Of a DNA stretch of 64,000 nucleotides, positions 1 to 9,108 are shown one piece after another. The translations under genes were made by a program, and so were the position numbers. The stretch is from Fusobacterium ulcerans. Lineage in GTDB: Bacteria > Fusobacteriota > Fusobacteriia > Fusobacteriales > Fusobacteriaceae. The stretch's first letter is position 1. Every line of letters starts with the position of its first letter. The notes beneath the pieces were generated by a model that was not told where the DNA came from, did no database searches, and saw nothing but the letters and a program-made list of their open reading frames with translations. The DNA is taken from assembly GCF_003019675.1 (NCBI RefSeq), contig NZ_CP028105.1, forward strand, positions 1,752,282 to 1,816,281. The letters run 5' to 3'.

Positions 1-2
1 TT

Positions 3-437
3 GAAAGTGTATGTGGAATGGGAGGAACTCTTCATAAAACTTTTGAAAATGGAGATCCTGTAGAAGTTTATGATAATGCAATCTGTGTATTGAAAATGGT
101 GTGTGGAGCAATAGGAACAGGAACTTTCAGCTGGACATATTATGGACAGGAAGATAATTCAACTATTTTGTACATGGAGAAAGGGATAATCAGAATATAT
201 GATGACCCTAAATATCAAATAAAAATAATCTATGAAGATGGAAAAATGGAAGAATTGGAAGTTGAAGCTATACAGACAAATGATAATCAGACAAAAACTG
301 GAGTGATAGATGCTTTTGTAGATACTATTTTGGAGAATAAGAAATCTCCTGTAACAGCGGAAGATGGACTTATTTCTATTAGAGTAGTAAAAGGAATAAT
401 AAAAGCTATTGAAGAGAAAAAAGAGATAAGACTATAA
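3..437 (+). CDS. Gfo/Idh/MocA-family oxidoreductase, C-terminal part (5' truncated)
   Basis: The reading frame is open from base 3 and runs through an internal ATG at 18, so the real start lies left of the window. The visible 145 residues look like the C-terminal alpha/beta domain of NAD(P)-dependent Gfo/Idh/MocA sugar dehydrogenases: beta-strand-rich text (GAIGTGTFSWTYYGQED, then a glycan-type beta sheet), ending in the family-typical tail with TAEDGLISIRVVKGIIKAIEEKK, which matches the usual 'T-x-E-D-G-x-x-x-x-x-V/I' helix. The N-terminal Rossmann domain is outside the window. The substrate cannot be told. It is followed by an intrinsic terminator and lies convergent to the radical SAM operon. 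Confidence 0.75.
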   Translation, partial: ESVCGMGGTLHKTFENGDPVEVYDNAICVLKMVCGAIGTGTFSWTYYGQEDNSTILYMEKGIIRIYDDPKYQIKIIYEDGKMEELEVEAIQTNDNQTKTGVIDAFVDTILENKKSPVTAEDGLISIRVVKGIIKAIEEKKEIRL

Positions 438-460
438 AGAGGTGTAAATAAAAAATAATA

Positions 461-496
461 AGGACAGTTGTTTAAGCTAACAGCTGTCCTTTTTTT
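461..496. terminator. Intrinsic terminator between convergent genes
   Basis: A stem of GGACAGTTG and CAGCTGTCC (one G-U pair) is followed by a run of T. It ends the oxidoreductase gene on the plus strand. An A-rich stretch on the other side means it may also serve the minus-strand operon ending at 503. Confidence 0.75.
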
Positions 497-502
497 ATGT
501 TA

Positions 503-1561
503 TTATAAAAATGCTACCTCTAATTTCAAAAGAGCTTCTTTGAGTTCATCAGTGGTTTTATCTTCTTTATCCCAAGTTACATGATATATCCTGCTTCGAT
601 ATTTAATATTTTTGATTCGTGAAAAGGCTTTATTTAAAGGATCTTTTTCTAAAAGCCCTAACATTACAAAATCACGTTTGGGGGAAATTTTTAGCAGCTG
701 TGTGATAAGTTCATATCCAAGTTCGACATTGTTATCCTTTACCATTATACCCATAGATGTATAGTCAGCAGAATGATTTTCTTTTGGAAATGAAGGATAT
801 TTTAAAAGCCGTGTAGGAAGTTTTGAAATATATTTGTAGATTCCTGAATAACTTTTTATCACATAGTTTTTATAATCCTGTTGATTGAGAAAGTATCCTA
901 TTCCTAATAATTGAGAATTTTCATAGATACCGTAAAATTCTCCATTTTTTAAATCATTGCTGTTCAATGAAGGGTATATGAGATTATATTTTTCAGCTTC
1001 TTTTATATAAAACTCTTCAGCTTGAGAGAAATCACATCTAGCTATTTGAAAATTCGTTTTCTTGAAATTTCCTGTTTTACAAAAATATACAATATAACTG
1101 TCAAGAAATCTATATTCAGGCATATTTTTATGTCTTTTTTCCAAAAGCAGGAGAGCAGCTGTATTTTCTTCAAGAATAGAGCTGTAGTAAAAGTCTATAT
1201 AATTTTTAGTTTCTTCATAAAGAAATCTGTATATCTCTGGAATGCACATAACTCTTCTTTGATATTCAGGAATAACCTTTAACCCTGTAAGATATCCAGC
1301 TCTTTTAATTTTTCCATTTACAAGAGCAGGTCTTACTATACATCCCCCCATTCCAACAGCTTCTCCATGTTCCTTTTCCCTGAGAATATATATATAAGAT
1401 TCAGTTCCCTCTTTCTCAAAAGAAGCAAGGGGATCGTCTCCTCTTAAATACTGTATTTCTATTCCCCCGCTAAAACTTCCACTTTTCATAATTTTTTCAA
1501 TATCTGCGGTATCCTTTTTTTCTGCCCTTGTTAGAGTAAATTTTTTATTTTGGAAACTCAT
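503..1561 (-). CDS. GNAT-like N-acyltransferase, last gene of the radical SAM operon
   Basis: A 352-residue protein with GNAT-type features in its N-terminal half: an opening strand (FTLTRAEKKDTADIEKIM), a central strand AVGMGGCIVRPALVNGKIKRAGYLTGLKVIPEYQRR equivalent to motif A (V-x-P-x-x-Q/R-x), and a helix before DFYYSSILEENTAALLLLEK, which resembles the N-x-A/x-x-x-x-E-K element of motif B. A second half (about 170-352) may be another GNAT-like fold. It probably transfers an acyl group from a CoA or carrier thioester to an amine; donor and acceptor are unknown. The start ATG has GGGAGG seven bases upstream and overlaps the preceding radical SAM gene by 17 bases, so it is very likely translationally coupled to it. 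The family call is moderate and the role is inferred from context. Confidence 0.6.
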   Translation of the reverse strand: MSFQNKKFTLTRAEKKDTADIEKIMKSGSFSGGIEIQYLRGDDPLASFEKEGTESYIYILREKEHGEAVGMGGCIVRPALVNGKIKRAGYLTGLKVIPEYQRRVMCIPEIYRFLYEETKNYIDFYYSSILEENTAALLLLEKRHKNMPEYRFLDSYIVYFCKTGNFKKTNFQIARCDFSQAEEFYIKEAEKYNLIYPSLNSNDLKNGEFYGIYENSQLLGIGYFLNQQDYKNYVIKSYSGIYKYISKLPTRLLKYPSFPKENHSADYTSMGIMVKDNNVELGYELITQLLKISPKRDFVMLGLLEKDPLNKAFSRIKNIKYRSRIYHVTWDKEDKTTDELKEALLKLEVAFL

Positions 1562-2876
1562 CTAAATTCCTCCCTATAGGTACATTTATTTTTTGATCAA
1601 TTTCGCTGTTTATACTTAAATTCATTATCCAAAAGAGGCTCCACAGCATAGGACTGCTGTATCTCATAGCCTGTATTCCTCTTTTGAATACAGTTTTAAA
1701 AGAAGCAAATTCCTTTCTTGCATTCTGACATGCTTTACTCAGTTCTTCAGGACTCATTTGTTTAGGCTTAAATGCCAGCTCTCCATAGTTGTAATTTTCT
1801 TCCAGCCACCATTTATCATACAACAGTCTGTTGTCGCTTTTCAATCTATCATAGAGTTTTGTTCCAGGAAAGGGAAGTAAATGATTGAATGCTGCTGTAT
1901 AAAAATTATGTTTCTTGGAAAATTCGACTGCCTTTTTGATAGTATTTTGTGTATCATTGTCATAGCCAAAGACAAAAGTGGCATAAATTCCTATTCCAGC
2001 ATTATGTATTCGCTGAACAAGCTCATCTCGTTCAGCTTCCATAATATTCACAGCTTTATTCATCTGTTTAAGATTATCTGTATCAAGACTTTCAAAACCT
2101 ATCAATATTATTTCGCAGCCACTTTTTTTCATTGCAGTAAGAAGATCCTTGTCTTTTGCCATATTTAGAGTTCCTTGTCCAGCCCATTTTATTTTTAAAG
2201 GTTCTAGTTTTCTAAAAAGTTCCATGGCATTTTTTCTGTCTGCTACTAGATTATCATCTACTAAAAAGTGATACTTATGTTTAGAATCTTTTATATCTCT
2301 TACTATGTCTTCATGAGGTCTAGGGTAGTAATGAAATTTATAGTACCCTGCTATAGCACAAAATTCACAGCTGTTACAACACCCCCGTCCTGTTTCCACA
2401 AGAGATACAGGTACATATTTTTTCCCTTCAAATATGCTTTTATCAGGCTGGGTATGAAGGTATGTCGTTTCTCCCTTATATCTTTTCTTTAGAGTGCTGC
2501 AACGGCAGTCTTCTATCACCTCATTCCATACCCTCTCTGCATTTCCTGTGATAATGCAGTCTGCATACTTTTCAGCTTCTTCAGGTATCAAAGTAACATG
2601 ATATCCTCCTAATATTACTTTTATTCCTCTTCTCCTGAAATTCTCTGCTATTTCATAGCTTCTTTTAGCAGTATAGGTTTCCACAGGAATTACCACTGCA
2701 TCAGCTTTATCTTCATAATCTATCAATTCGATTCTATCATCATAGAGAACTGTTTCTACATCTGAAGGAGTAAGAGATTTTAATACTGCTATTGTAAGAG
2801 GTTCCATTTTCCAGGTCCCTATATATTTTTCGCCTTTTTTCTTTCCAATGGCAGGAACAATAAATATTATTTTCAA
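1545..2876 (-). CDS. Cobalamin-binding-type radical SAM enzyme (type A paralogue 1)
   Basis: 443 residues. Residues about 1-125 form a B12-binding-like Rossmann domain with the paralogue signature GGYHVTLIPEE (90-100). A radical SAM domain follows, with the 4Fe-4S motif C166-x3-C170-x2-C173 (RGCCNSCEFC), then VDDN and GFES blocks and a C-terminal region WWLEENYNYG...MSPEEL typical of BchE/HpnP-like class B enzymes. Such proteins perform methylations, ring formations or other radical rearrangements on unreactive carbons in the cytoplasm. The substrate is unknown. The likely start is TTG with GGGGGG about nine bases upstream. It lies three bases after the preceding radical SAM gene and overlaps the following acyltransferase. 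Nearest paralogues in the window are at 6467-7801 and 7803-9107. Confidence 0.85.
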   Translation of the reverse strand: MKIIFIVPAIGKKKGEKYIGTWKMEPLTIAVLKSLTPSDVETVLYDDRIELIDYEDKADAVVIPVETYTAKRSYEIAENFRRRGIKVILGGYHVTLIPEEAEKYADCIITGNAERVWNEVIEDCRCSTLKKRYKGETTYLHTQPDKSIFEGKKYVPVSLVETGRGCCNSCEFCAIAGYYKFHYYPRPHEDIVRDIKDSKHKYHFLVDDNLVADRKNAMELFRKLEPLKIKWAGQGTLNMAKDKDLLTAMKKSGCEIILIGFESLDTDNLKQMNKAVNIMEAERDELVQRIHNAGIGIYATFVFGYDNDTQNTIKKAVEFSKKHNFYTAAFNHLLPFPGTKLYDRLKSDNRLLYDKWWLEENYNYGELAFKPKQMSPEELSKACQNARKEFASFKTVFKRGIQAMRYSSPMLWSLFWIMNLSINSEIDQKINVPIGRNLDEFPK

Positions 2877-2879
2877 TTC

Positions 2880-4220
2880 TTATTTCCCCCCCTCTGATAA
2901 AGGTATATCTGAGTTATCACACATAACTTCTTTAGTGAAATACTCATATTTTTTTGCGTAATTTCTATAACCAAAATTTAAAGGAAAAGAAAGCCATGGA
3001 CTATGATTGAAAGGAGCCAGCCTCTTTAAAATATTTTTTGTTTTATATGTCTCATTCCATGCCCATGCAGTTCCATCTTCCAATTGCTTTTTTGTCATTT
3101 TTTTAGGTTGAAATACACAATGCTCTACATCGTACATTGCCCAATTATGCTCTATTATTCTTCCCTGTTTTTCCAGTTCAGCATAGAAATCAGTTTTGGG
3201 AAAAGGAGTAAGAATACTGTATCTAGGAAGATCAATTTTTGATTTTATTACAGCCTCAACTGTTCTTTCAAAAACAGAAGCATCCTCTTCATCTCCTCCA
3301 AAAGCAAAACATCCTTGTACAAGTATTCCATTATCATGAAGTCTCTTCATAAGTTCCGAATATCCATTTACATTATTTATTCCCTTGTTCACATATTTTT
3401 GAGAGTCCTGAGAGATAGATTCAAAACCTATAAGAAGACCTTTGCAGCCACTTTTATGAAAAACATCTATCAGCTCATCATCTATTCCAACTGATGAGGT
3501 TGCCAGCCCTAACCAATATTTTTTTAGAGGTATCATTTCTCTGAAAAGTTCTAATGCATACTCTCTATCTGCTATGAGATTTACATCAGGAAATAGAACT
3601 ATTTTTGAGTTAAAAGTTTCTATTTCTTCTATTACTTCTTTCACAGGACGTTTATATATTTTCTTTCCAAAAGCTGCTGGGTAGGCACAGAAAGTACAAG
3701 GAAGAGAACAACCTCTTACAGCTTCTATTGTATTTTTTGTTATGTATCCTTTTTTTAATAAATCTCTTCTTGGCAATGGCTTTCCTGCCATGGAAAAATC
3801 ATTTCCCTGTACATAGAGTCTTTTTAACTGTTTTAGTTTAAAATCCATTATCATTTGAGGAAATGTAAATTCTGAAAATCCTGTCATTACAACATCTGCA
3901 TGCTTTAGAGCTTCGTCTGGCATAAGAGAAGGATGTACCCCTCCAAGGACAGTTTTTATACCTCTGCTTCTGAAATAATCTGAATAAGCATAACATCTTT
4001 GAGCTGTTCCTGTAATACAGGTAATAACAATGAGGTCAGCTTTTATGTTTAAAGGTATTTTTTCAGATGATTCATCAAATATTTCAACCTCTGCATCTAT
4101 CTCTGCTGGTATAAGTGATGCCAGTGTTGTGAGAGTAAGAGGTGCATAATGAAGCACCTTTCCAAAATTTCCATTATATCTGTGCATAGCCCCAGATGGA
4201 GCTAAGAAAACTATCCTCAT
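2880..4220 (-). CDS. Cobalamin-binding-type radical SAM enzyme (type B paralogue 1)
   Basis: 446 residues with an N-terminal B12-binding-like domain (start MRIVFLAPSG; GGVHPSLMPDEA at about 93-104) and a radical SAM core with C171-x3-C175-x2-C178 (RGCSLPCTFC), FPDVNLI and IGFES segments. Its C-terminal region (HNWAMYDVEHCVFQPKKM, then WAWNETYKTKNILKR) differs from the WWLEE type and matches only the paralogue at 9109-10404, so the operon holds two radical SAM subfamilies. Its ATG overlaps the GH3 stop codon (ATGA), with AAAGGGGG just upstream. The reaction is unknown; the family includes radical methylases and ring-modifying enzymes. No canonical DxHxxG cobalamin motif was found by eye, which also holds for several class B members. 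Confidence 0.85.
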   Translation of the reverse strand: MRIVFLAPSGAMHRYNGNFGKVLHYAPLTLTTLASLIPAEIDAEVEIFDESSEKIPLNIKADLIVITCITGTAQRCYAYSDYFRSRGIKTVLGGVHPSLMPDEALKHADVVMTGFSEFTFPQMIMDFKLKQLKRLYVQGNDFSMAGKPLPRRDLLKKGYITKNTIEAVRGCSLPCTFCAYPAAFGKKIYKRPVKEVIEEIETFNSKIVLFPDVNLIADREYALELFREMIPLKKYWLGLATSSVGIDDELIDVFHKSGCKGLLIGFESISQDSQKYVNKGINNVNGYSELMKRLHDNGILVQGCFAFGGDEEDASVFERTVEAVIKSKIDLPRYSILTPFPKTDFYAELEKQGRIIEHNWAMYDVEHCVFQPKKMTKKQLEDGTAWAWNETYKTKNILKRLAPFNHSPWLSFPLNFGYRNYAKKYEYFTKEVMCDNSDIPLSEGGK

Positions 4221-5743
4221 TTTTCCCCCTTTTGTAAATATCCTGTATATACTTTATCCCATCCGTTTTCCAGAGAAAGTATTTTCAGTTTTATGTCTCC
4301 TAATCTCTGCCCTTTTTTTAAGCAGTATTCTGTATATTCTTTTTCAGGTTCTCCTGTAAGTATGAATACTTCAATCTCTTTTAACTGACCAAGTTTTCTG
4401 CAATAATCATAATGGAAGTTTCTTCTGAACATCTCATCTATTTTCAAGTTAGAGATTTTCCACTGACTTTTCAAATAAAGTCTGTATCTATTTTTTTCTG
4501 GTGTCAGCATAAAATATTGTGCTTTCAGCTCTTCATAAATTTTACCTGCAAACTCTTCACTTATCTTTTCTCCAAAGAGATCAGAGACAATTCCTTTTCT
4601 TCCAGAAAATCTGATGACAGGATTTCCATTTTTAACAGTTGTTACTGTGATTATATCTCCTATACAATATCTATACAAACCACCACTTGTAGTAAGTACT
4701 ATTTCATAATTTTTTCCAGCTTCCAATTGATAAGCAAGTTTTACATCTCTGGTTTCCATTTCTATAAATTCAAAAAAATGTGAATAGTAACTTATTCTGC
4801 TTCCCTCTTCATCTCCAATAGGAAAGGAAAGAAATCCCTCTGTAGCTAGAATTCCCTTTGGCTGTATTGCTGCTGTCTTAAAAATGTTTTTCAGATCATT
4901 AATATAGTGGGCAGCATTTCCATCACCCCAGCAGCTGATAACTTTTAAATCTTTCCACACTTCAGAATATTCCCCATTGATAAGATACTTTTCTATATCT
5001 TTTCTTCTTCTGAATGAAATTTTTTTTAAGAGCTTCTTTTTATTTTTCTCTATGTATTGTATCAGCAGAAGTAAAAATGATGGACTCCATACAGATATAA
5101 GAGAAAGATTTTTTGTTTCTAAAAGTTTTACAGTTGTTTTCAAATAAAAATTATCCATATCTTTCTCTAGCTTTATATTTTTAGGAGAGGCAAATATTAT
5201 ATCCATAAGATAATTTTCTATTTTGCCAAAATATTCACTATCCTCTTCAAAACCAATTGGAATTCCTCCAGATGTATATTTTTTTTCAGTAGCCATAGGA
5301 GTAACAGACCAGTAACTTTTCCCTTTTTTTATTTCAGGAAAATTATTATATAGTGAGTATATCCAAGGTTTAATCCCAGCTTGAAACTCTCTTTTTAATC
5401 CTTCTGTATATGGAATTAATTTACTGGATGACGTAGAGCCGCTTGTTGGTTCCAAAAGAATTATTTCCTCTTTAGTAAGGATATTTTTTTCACCATTTTT
5501 TATCAGTTCTATATATTCCAGATAGTCTTCATAATTTGTGAGAGGAACTTTTTCTCTATATTCTTCAGGTGTTTTTATCTCACTGAAGTTGTATTTTTTT
5601 CCATATAAAGTATCTTTATTTTTTTCAAGTATTTCTTTGAGCTTTTCTTCTTGAACTTCTTTAATATTTTTACAGCTCGTATATTTTTCATACTCTTTTT
5701 TATAAATGGAGCAGATGAGTGTATTTACAAACCAACATATCAT
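4217..5743 (-). CDS. GH3-family acyl-adenylating amide synthetase
   Basis: 508 residues of the GH3 auxin-responsive-promoter family in the ANL adenylase superfamily. The ATP-binding P-loop is at 100-108 (TSGSTSSSK, preceded by EP). An ATEGFLSFP block and a YRYCIGDIITV block correspond to the acyl-site motif and the Y-R-x-G-D-x-V motif of the plant enzymes. GH3 proteins adenylate a carboxylic acid and usually join it to an amino acid through an amide. Bacterial members are rare and their substrates largely unknown. Here it sits mid-operon between five radical SAM enzymes and two GNAT-like candidates, so it plausibly activates or conjugates the pathway's carboxylate (inference). Its ATG overlaps the upstream gene's stop (ATGA). 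Confidence 0.85.
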   Translation of the reverse strand: MICWFVNTLICSIYKKEYEKYTSCKNIKEVQEEKLKEILEKNKDTLYGKKYNFSEIKTPEEYREKVPLTNYEDYLEYIELIKNGEKNILTKEEIILLEPTSGSTSSSKLIPYTEGLKREFQAGIKPWIYSLYNNFPEIKKGKSYWSVTPMATEKKYTSGGIPIGFEEDSEYFGKIENYLMDIIFASPKNIKLEKDMDNFYLKTTVKLLETKNLSLISVWSPSFLLLLIQYIEKNKKKLLKKISFRRRKDIEKYLINGEYSEVWKDLKVISCWGDGNAAHYINDLKNIFKTAAIQPKGILATEGFLSFPIGDEEGSRISYYSHFFEFIEMETRDVKLAYQLEAGKNYEIVLTTSGGLYRYCIGDIITVTTVKNGNPVIRFSGRKGIVSDLFGEKISEEFAGKIYEELKAQYFMLTPEKNRYRLYLKSQWKISNLKIDEMFRRNFHYDYCRKLGQLKEIEVFILTGEPEKEYTEYCLKKGQRLGDIKLKILSLENGWDKVYTGYLQKGEK

Positions 5744-6456
5744 TTTTCTCTCTCCAGTGAAAGCAAAGATTTTACCTCATTTAAGAGATTCTCTTTTTTG
5801 AGTTTTGTTATGCATACCATATCATTTCCCATAAAATATTTGGGATTTTTTTCTTGAAAAAATTTTATATCTTTATTTTTCAAATGCCTTTCTGTAATAT
5901 CTGCAACTCCCTCTTTCAATTTATCTTTTTTTATTTTTTTATATTCTATAACTCCAGTTTTTTTATTATATTCTTCAGGATAGAAATTTTTACCAAAATT
6001 ATCCATTATTTTTTTCATCTCTACTGGTATTCCTGTAAGGGAGTTTGGATAAAATTCTTTAAAAAAAGTTGGAAGGATTTTATATGTTTTATATCCTTTG
6101 ACAATGAGAAACCAGTAAAAATCTTCATATTTTTCACCTATATCAAAGAAAAAATCTGCAAATATTCTAAATAGTTCCAAGCTTCCCCAGCTATTTTTAT
6201 GTATTATTGTATCTCCAGAAAATATTCCATGTATTTCCTTTCCCTCAACAGAAAAATTTATCAGCTTTTGTGTTGAAAATCCCTTTATATTTCCTTTTTC
6301 ATCTTTTAATATTATACAGTAATCTTTGTTGTAAAAATCCATTGTAAAAACATCTTTCTCCATGTTGTCATAAAATTTTGTCATAAGTTCATACATTTCA
6401 TCAATAGCTTTATTGCTAATTTTGTCTATACTAACAATTTTTCCTTTTAGATTCAT
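5740..6456 (-). CDS. Unrecognised protein of the radical SAM/GH3 operon (possibly GNAT-like)
   Basis: About 238 residues from the ATG at 6456, which has GGGAGA four bases upstream; a TTG at 6480 would add eight residues but would begin inside the previous gene with no better site. I do not recognise the family. The order of elements (YELMTKFYDNMEKDVFTMDFYNKDYCIILKD, then KGFSTQKLINFSVEGKEIHGIFSGDTIIHKNSWGS, then an aromatic-rich helix FRIFADFFFDI) vaguely recalls a GNAT fold with a strand-loop-helix CoA site, but the R/Q-x-x-G-x-G/A signature is missing. There is no signal peptide or membrane segment. It is very rich in Lys and Phe. It is coupled to the GH3 gene by a four-base overlap, which suggests the two act on the same substrate. 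Confidence 0.6.
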   Translation of the reverse strand: MNLKGKIVSIDKISNKAIDEMYELMTKFYDNMEKDVFTMDFYNKDYCIILKDEKGNIKGFSTQKLINFSVEGKEIHGIFSGDTIIHKNSWGSLELFRIFADFFFDIGEKYEDFYWFLIVKGYKTYKILPTFFKEFYPNSLTGIPVEMKKIMDNFGKNFYPEEYNKKTGVIEYKKIKKDKLKEGVADITERHLKNKDIKFFQEKNPKYFMGNDMVCITKLKKENLLNEVKSLLSLEREK

Positions 6457-6466
6457 TTGTTCTCCC

Positions 6467-7801
6467 TTATTTATTTCCAAATTTCATTCCTTGTTTTTTA
6501 TGCACCTCTTTTCTGAAAAGAGGATTATAGATAAGATATGTAAAAAATCTATATGGTGTTCTCATATTTGTTTTAAAATCAAAAGCTCTTCTAAATATAG
6601 AGAAAGGGCTGTTGAATTTTTTTCGACACCAAAAAGAAATTTCTGTTAATTCATCAGGTGTCATATTTTTAGGAAGAATAGCTGAATAGTTAAATTTATA
6701 TTCATCATGAAGCCACCATTTTCCATCATAGAGAAGCCTTCCTTCCTCCTTTAGTTTTTCATAAAGGGGAGTTCCAGGATAAGGCATCAAAATATTGTAT
6801 GCTGCGAAACAGAATTTATTTTCAATAGCAAAGTTACAAGTTTCCTGAATACTCTCCATGGTATCTCCATCATGCCCAACTGTAAATGCCGCCCATGTCT
6901 GAAGACCCCAGCTTCTCAATATTTCTATTTCTTTTTTATATTTATCAAACTTTTTTTGTCTATTTGAACTTTTATTCATGTTCTTAAGGTTTTCTTCATT
7001 TATAGATTCAAATCCTATTACTAATCCTAAACAGCCGCTTTTTACCATGAGTTCCATGAGTTCATTGTCATAAAGCATATCCATACTTCCTTGACTTACC
7101 CATTTTATTTTTAATGGTATTAATGCTTTGAATAGTTCTTTTGCTTTTTGAAAATCTGCTGTGATATTGTCATCTACAAAGAAAATTAATTTTCTTTTCT
7201 GGCTTTTTATTTCTGTAACAACATCTTCTACTCTTCTGCAAAAGTGTCTATTTTTGAAATATGCACTGGAAGCACAGAAATTACATCTATACCTGCACCC
7301 TCTGGAAAATTGGATAAGAGTTATGGGAAGATATCCCTTTCCCTCAAAGATATCTCTTCTTGTAATGATATTTTTTTGAGGAATGAGAGGCTGTTCACCC
7401 TCATATTTTTTTTTCAGTTTTCCAACTCTTAGATCTTCTATCATTTCTTCCCATACAGGTTCAGCATCTCCCACTATGATAGAATCACAATATTCCTGAA
7501 CTTCAGATGGTATCAGCATTGCATGCATTCCACCCATAAGGGTTTTTACTCCTTTATTTCTATAGTTTTCAGCTATTTCATAAGCTCGTTTAGCTGTGAA
7601 AGTTTCTACTGTGAGCACTGCTAAATCTGTATATTCATCATAAGGAATTTCTTCCATTCTGTCATCATACATCACTACTTTTATATCTTCTGGGGTAAGG
7701 GCAGCTAATATTCCTAACTGGAGAGGTTCCATTCGTCCTTCATCTACATAAAGATTATCTCCTTTTTTTCCTATATTAGGCTTTATCAATGTTATTTTCA
7801 C
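6467..7801 (-). CDS. Cobalamin-binding-type radical SAM enzyme (type A paralogue 2)
   Basis: 444 residues. The N-terminal B12-binding-like domain begins MKITLIKPNIGKKGDN and carries GGMHAMLIPSE (90-100). The radical SAM motif is C169-x3-C173-x2-C176 (RGCRYRCNFC), followed by FFVDDN, IGFESINEENL and the C-terminal WWLHDEYKFNYS...MTPDEL block. It is clearly a paralogue of 1545-2876 (shared YDDR near residues 45-48, VETFTAKRAYEIAEN near 65-79, MEPL near 24). It starts at GTG with GGGAGGAAG seven bases upstream, one base after the previous stop. The substrate is unknown. Three type A paralogues in one operon suggest repeated modification of one scaffold, or successive different steps. Confidence 0.85.
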   Translation of the reverse strand: MKITLIKPNIGKKGDNLYVDEGRMEPLQLGILAALTPEDIKVVMYDDRMEEIPYDEYTDLAVLTVETFTAKRAYEIAENYRNKGVKTLMGGMHAMLIPSEVQEYCDSIIVGDAEPVWEEMIEDLRVGKLKKKYEGEQPLIPQKNIITRRDIFEGKGYLPITLIQFSRGCRYRCNFCASSAYFKNRHFCRRVEDVVTEIKSQKRKLIFFVDDNITADFQKAKELFKALIPLKIKWVSQGSMDMLYDNELMELMVKSGCLGLVIGFESINEENLKNMNKSSNRQKKFDKYKKEIEILRSWGLQTWAAFTVGHDGDTMESIQETCNFAIENKFCFAAYNILMPYPGTPLYEKLKEEGRLLYDGKWWLHDEYKFNYSAILPKNMTPDELTEISFWCRKKFNSPFSIFRRAFDFKTNMRTPYRFFTYLIYNPLFRKEVHKKQGMKFGNK

Positions 7802-7802
7802 T

Positions 7803-9107
7803 TCATCTTCCTCCCAGTACTCTTCCTTGTTTTAGATGAATCTCTTTTCTGGAAACTATATTTATCAAAAGATATATCCACATATTTTTCAAAGAAAGAT
7901 GAAGTTTGTTTTTTATCAATCTTTTTAATATATTCTTTATGCTGTAAAATTCAAAACGAGCATTTTTACATAGATTTTTTAAATCCTCAGGAGACATTCC
8001 TACAGGGGCATATACAGTATCTCCATAACAATACCCTTCTTCCAGCCACCATTTTTTATACAACAATCTTTCTGATTTTTCCAGTCTATCATAAAGTTTT
8101 GTGCCTGGCATAGGTATTAAAGGGTTAAAATTTGCAACTGCAAAGTTATGTTTGTGAGCAAAATCTATTGTTCCTTTTACATTTTCCAAGGTATCATAGT
8201 CGTATCCAAAAATGAAAGTACCATATATAAGCAATCCATGTTTATATATATTTTCCACAGCATTATCATAATCACTGATTGTTAGATTAGCTTTTTTATT
8301 CATCTGTTGAAGATTCAGACTGTTCATAGATTCAAAACCTATCACTACCATAAAACAGCCGCTTTTTTTCATTTCTTCCAGTATATCATCTTGGAAAGCT
8401 ATCTCTAAACTTATTTGGCATACCCATCTTTTTTTTAAAGGCTTTATTATCTGAAGAAATTTAAAAAAACTTTCTTTATTATAAAAGAGATTATCATCAA
8501 TAAAGAATAGTATTTTTTCATTAAGAACTTTCAATTCTCTTTCTAGAATATCCCAGTTTTTCTGCCTTACATTTTCTCGATACATTGATTTTATAGAGCA
8601 GAAATCACAGTCAAATTTACACCCTCTGGAAAATTGCACTATTCCCACAGGCTGATATTTCCTTCCTTCAAAAGATTTGTGATAATGATCTATATATCCA
8701 AGCTCTCTGCTAAATTTTGATGTATATCTTTTTTTTAATTTGCCTTTCTGGTAGTCTTCAATCATTTTGCTCCATGTATCTTCAGCATCTCCTACTAAGA
8801 CACAATCGCAGTATAGTTCACTCTCCTCTGGTAGTACAGTGGAATGAAATCCTCCTACAACAGTGATATTACTATCTTTTTTATATTTTTGGGATAACAT
8901 ATATGTTCTCTTGATAGAAAAAGTCTCTGCTGAAAAAACAATTATATCAGAAGCTATTTCTTCAGGAAGTTTTTCTATCCTGTCATCAAAAAATTCTAAC
9001 TCAATTCCTTCAGGGGTAAGACTGTCAAGTATAGGAAATATAAGAGGTTTCATTGCATCACTGCTGTTCTTCTCAAACATATTTACTCTTATTATTGTTA
9101 CCTTCAT
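7803..9107 (-). CDS. Cobalamin-binding-type radical SAM enzyme (type A paralogue 3)
   Basis: 434 residues. The N-terminal domain (MKVTIIRVNMFEKNSSD...) is a few residues shorter than the other type A copies and has GGFHSTVLPEES (85-96). The radical SAM motif is C163-x3-C167-x2-C170 (RGCKFDCDFC), with FFIDDN, IGFESMNSLNL and WWLEEGYCYG...MSPEDL blocks. Two extra cysteines lie at YCDC (100-102). The start ATG has AAGGAG upstream and lies one base from the end of the first gene of the operon. It belongs with BchE/HpnP-like class B enzymes by architecture; the reaction cannot be deduced. Confidence 0.85.
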   Translation of the reverse strand: MKVTIIRVNMFEKNSSDAMKPLIFPILDSLTPEGIELEFFDDRIEKLPEEIASDIIVFSAETFSIKRTYMLSQKYKKDSNITVVGGFHSTVLPEESELYCDCVLVGDAEDTWSKMIEDYQKGKLKKRYTSKFSRELGYIDHYHKSFEGRKYQPVGIVQFSRGCKFDCDFCSIKSMYRENVRQKNWDILERELKVLNEKILFFIDDNLFYNKESFFKFLQIIKPLKKRWVCQISLEIAFQDDILEEMKKSGCFMVVIGFESMNSLNLQQMNKKANLTISDYDNAVENIYKHGLLIYGTFIFGYDYDTLENVKGTIDFAHKHNFAVANFNPLIPMPGTKLYDRLEKSERLLYKKWWLEEGYCYGDTVYAPVGMSPEDLKNLCKNARFEFYSIKNILKRLIKNKLHLSLKNMWIYLLINIVSRKEIHLKQGRVLGGR

Positions 9108-9108
9108 T

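Noticed and set aside
4412-4783. Long open frame on the plus strand inside the GH3 gene
   Set aside because: It is antisense to a clear GH3 protein, is Phe/Ile/Ser-rich as expected for shadow translation, and has no ribosome site.
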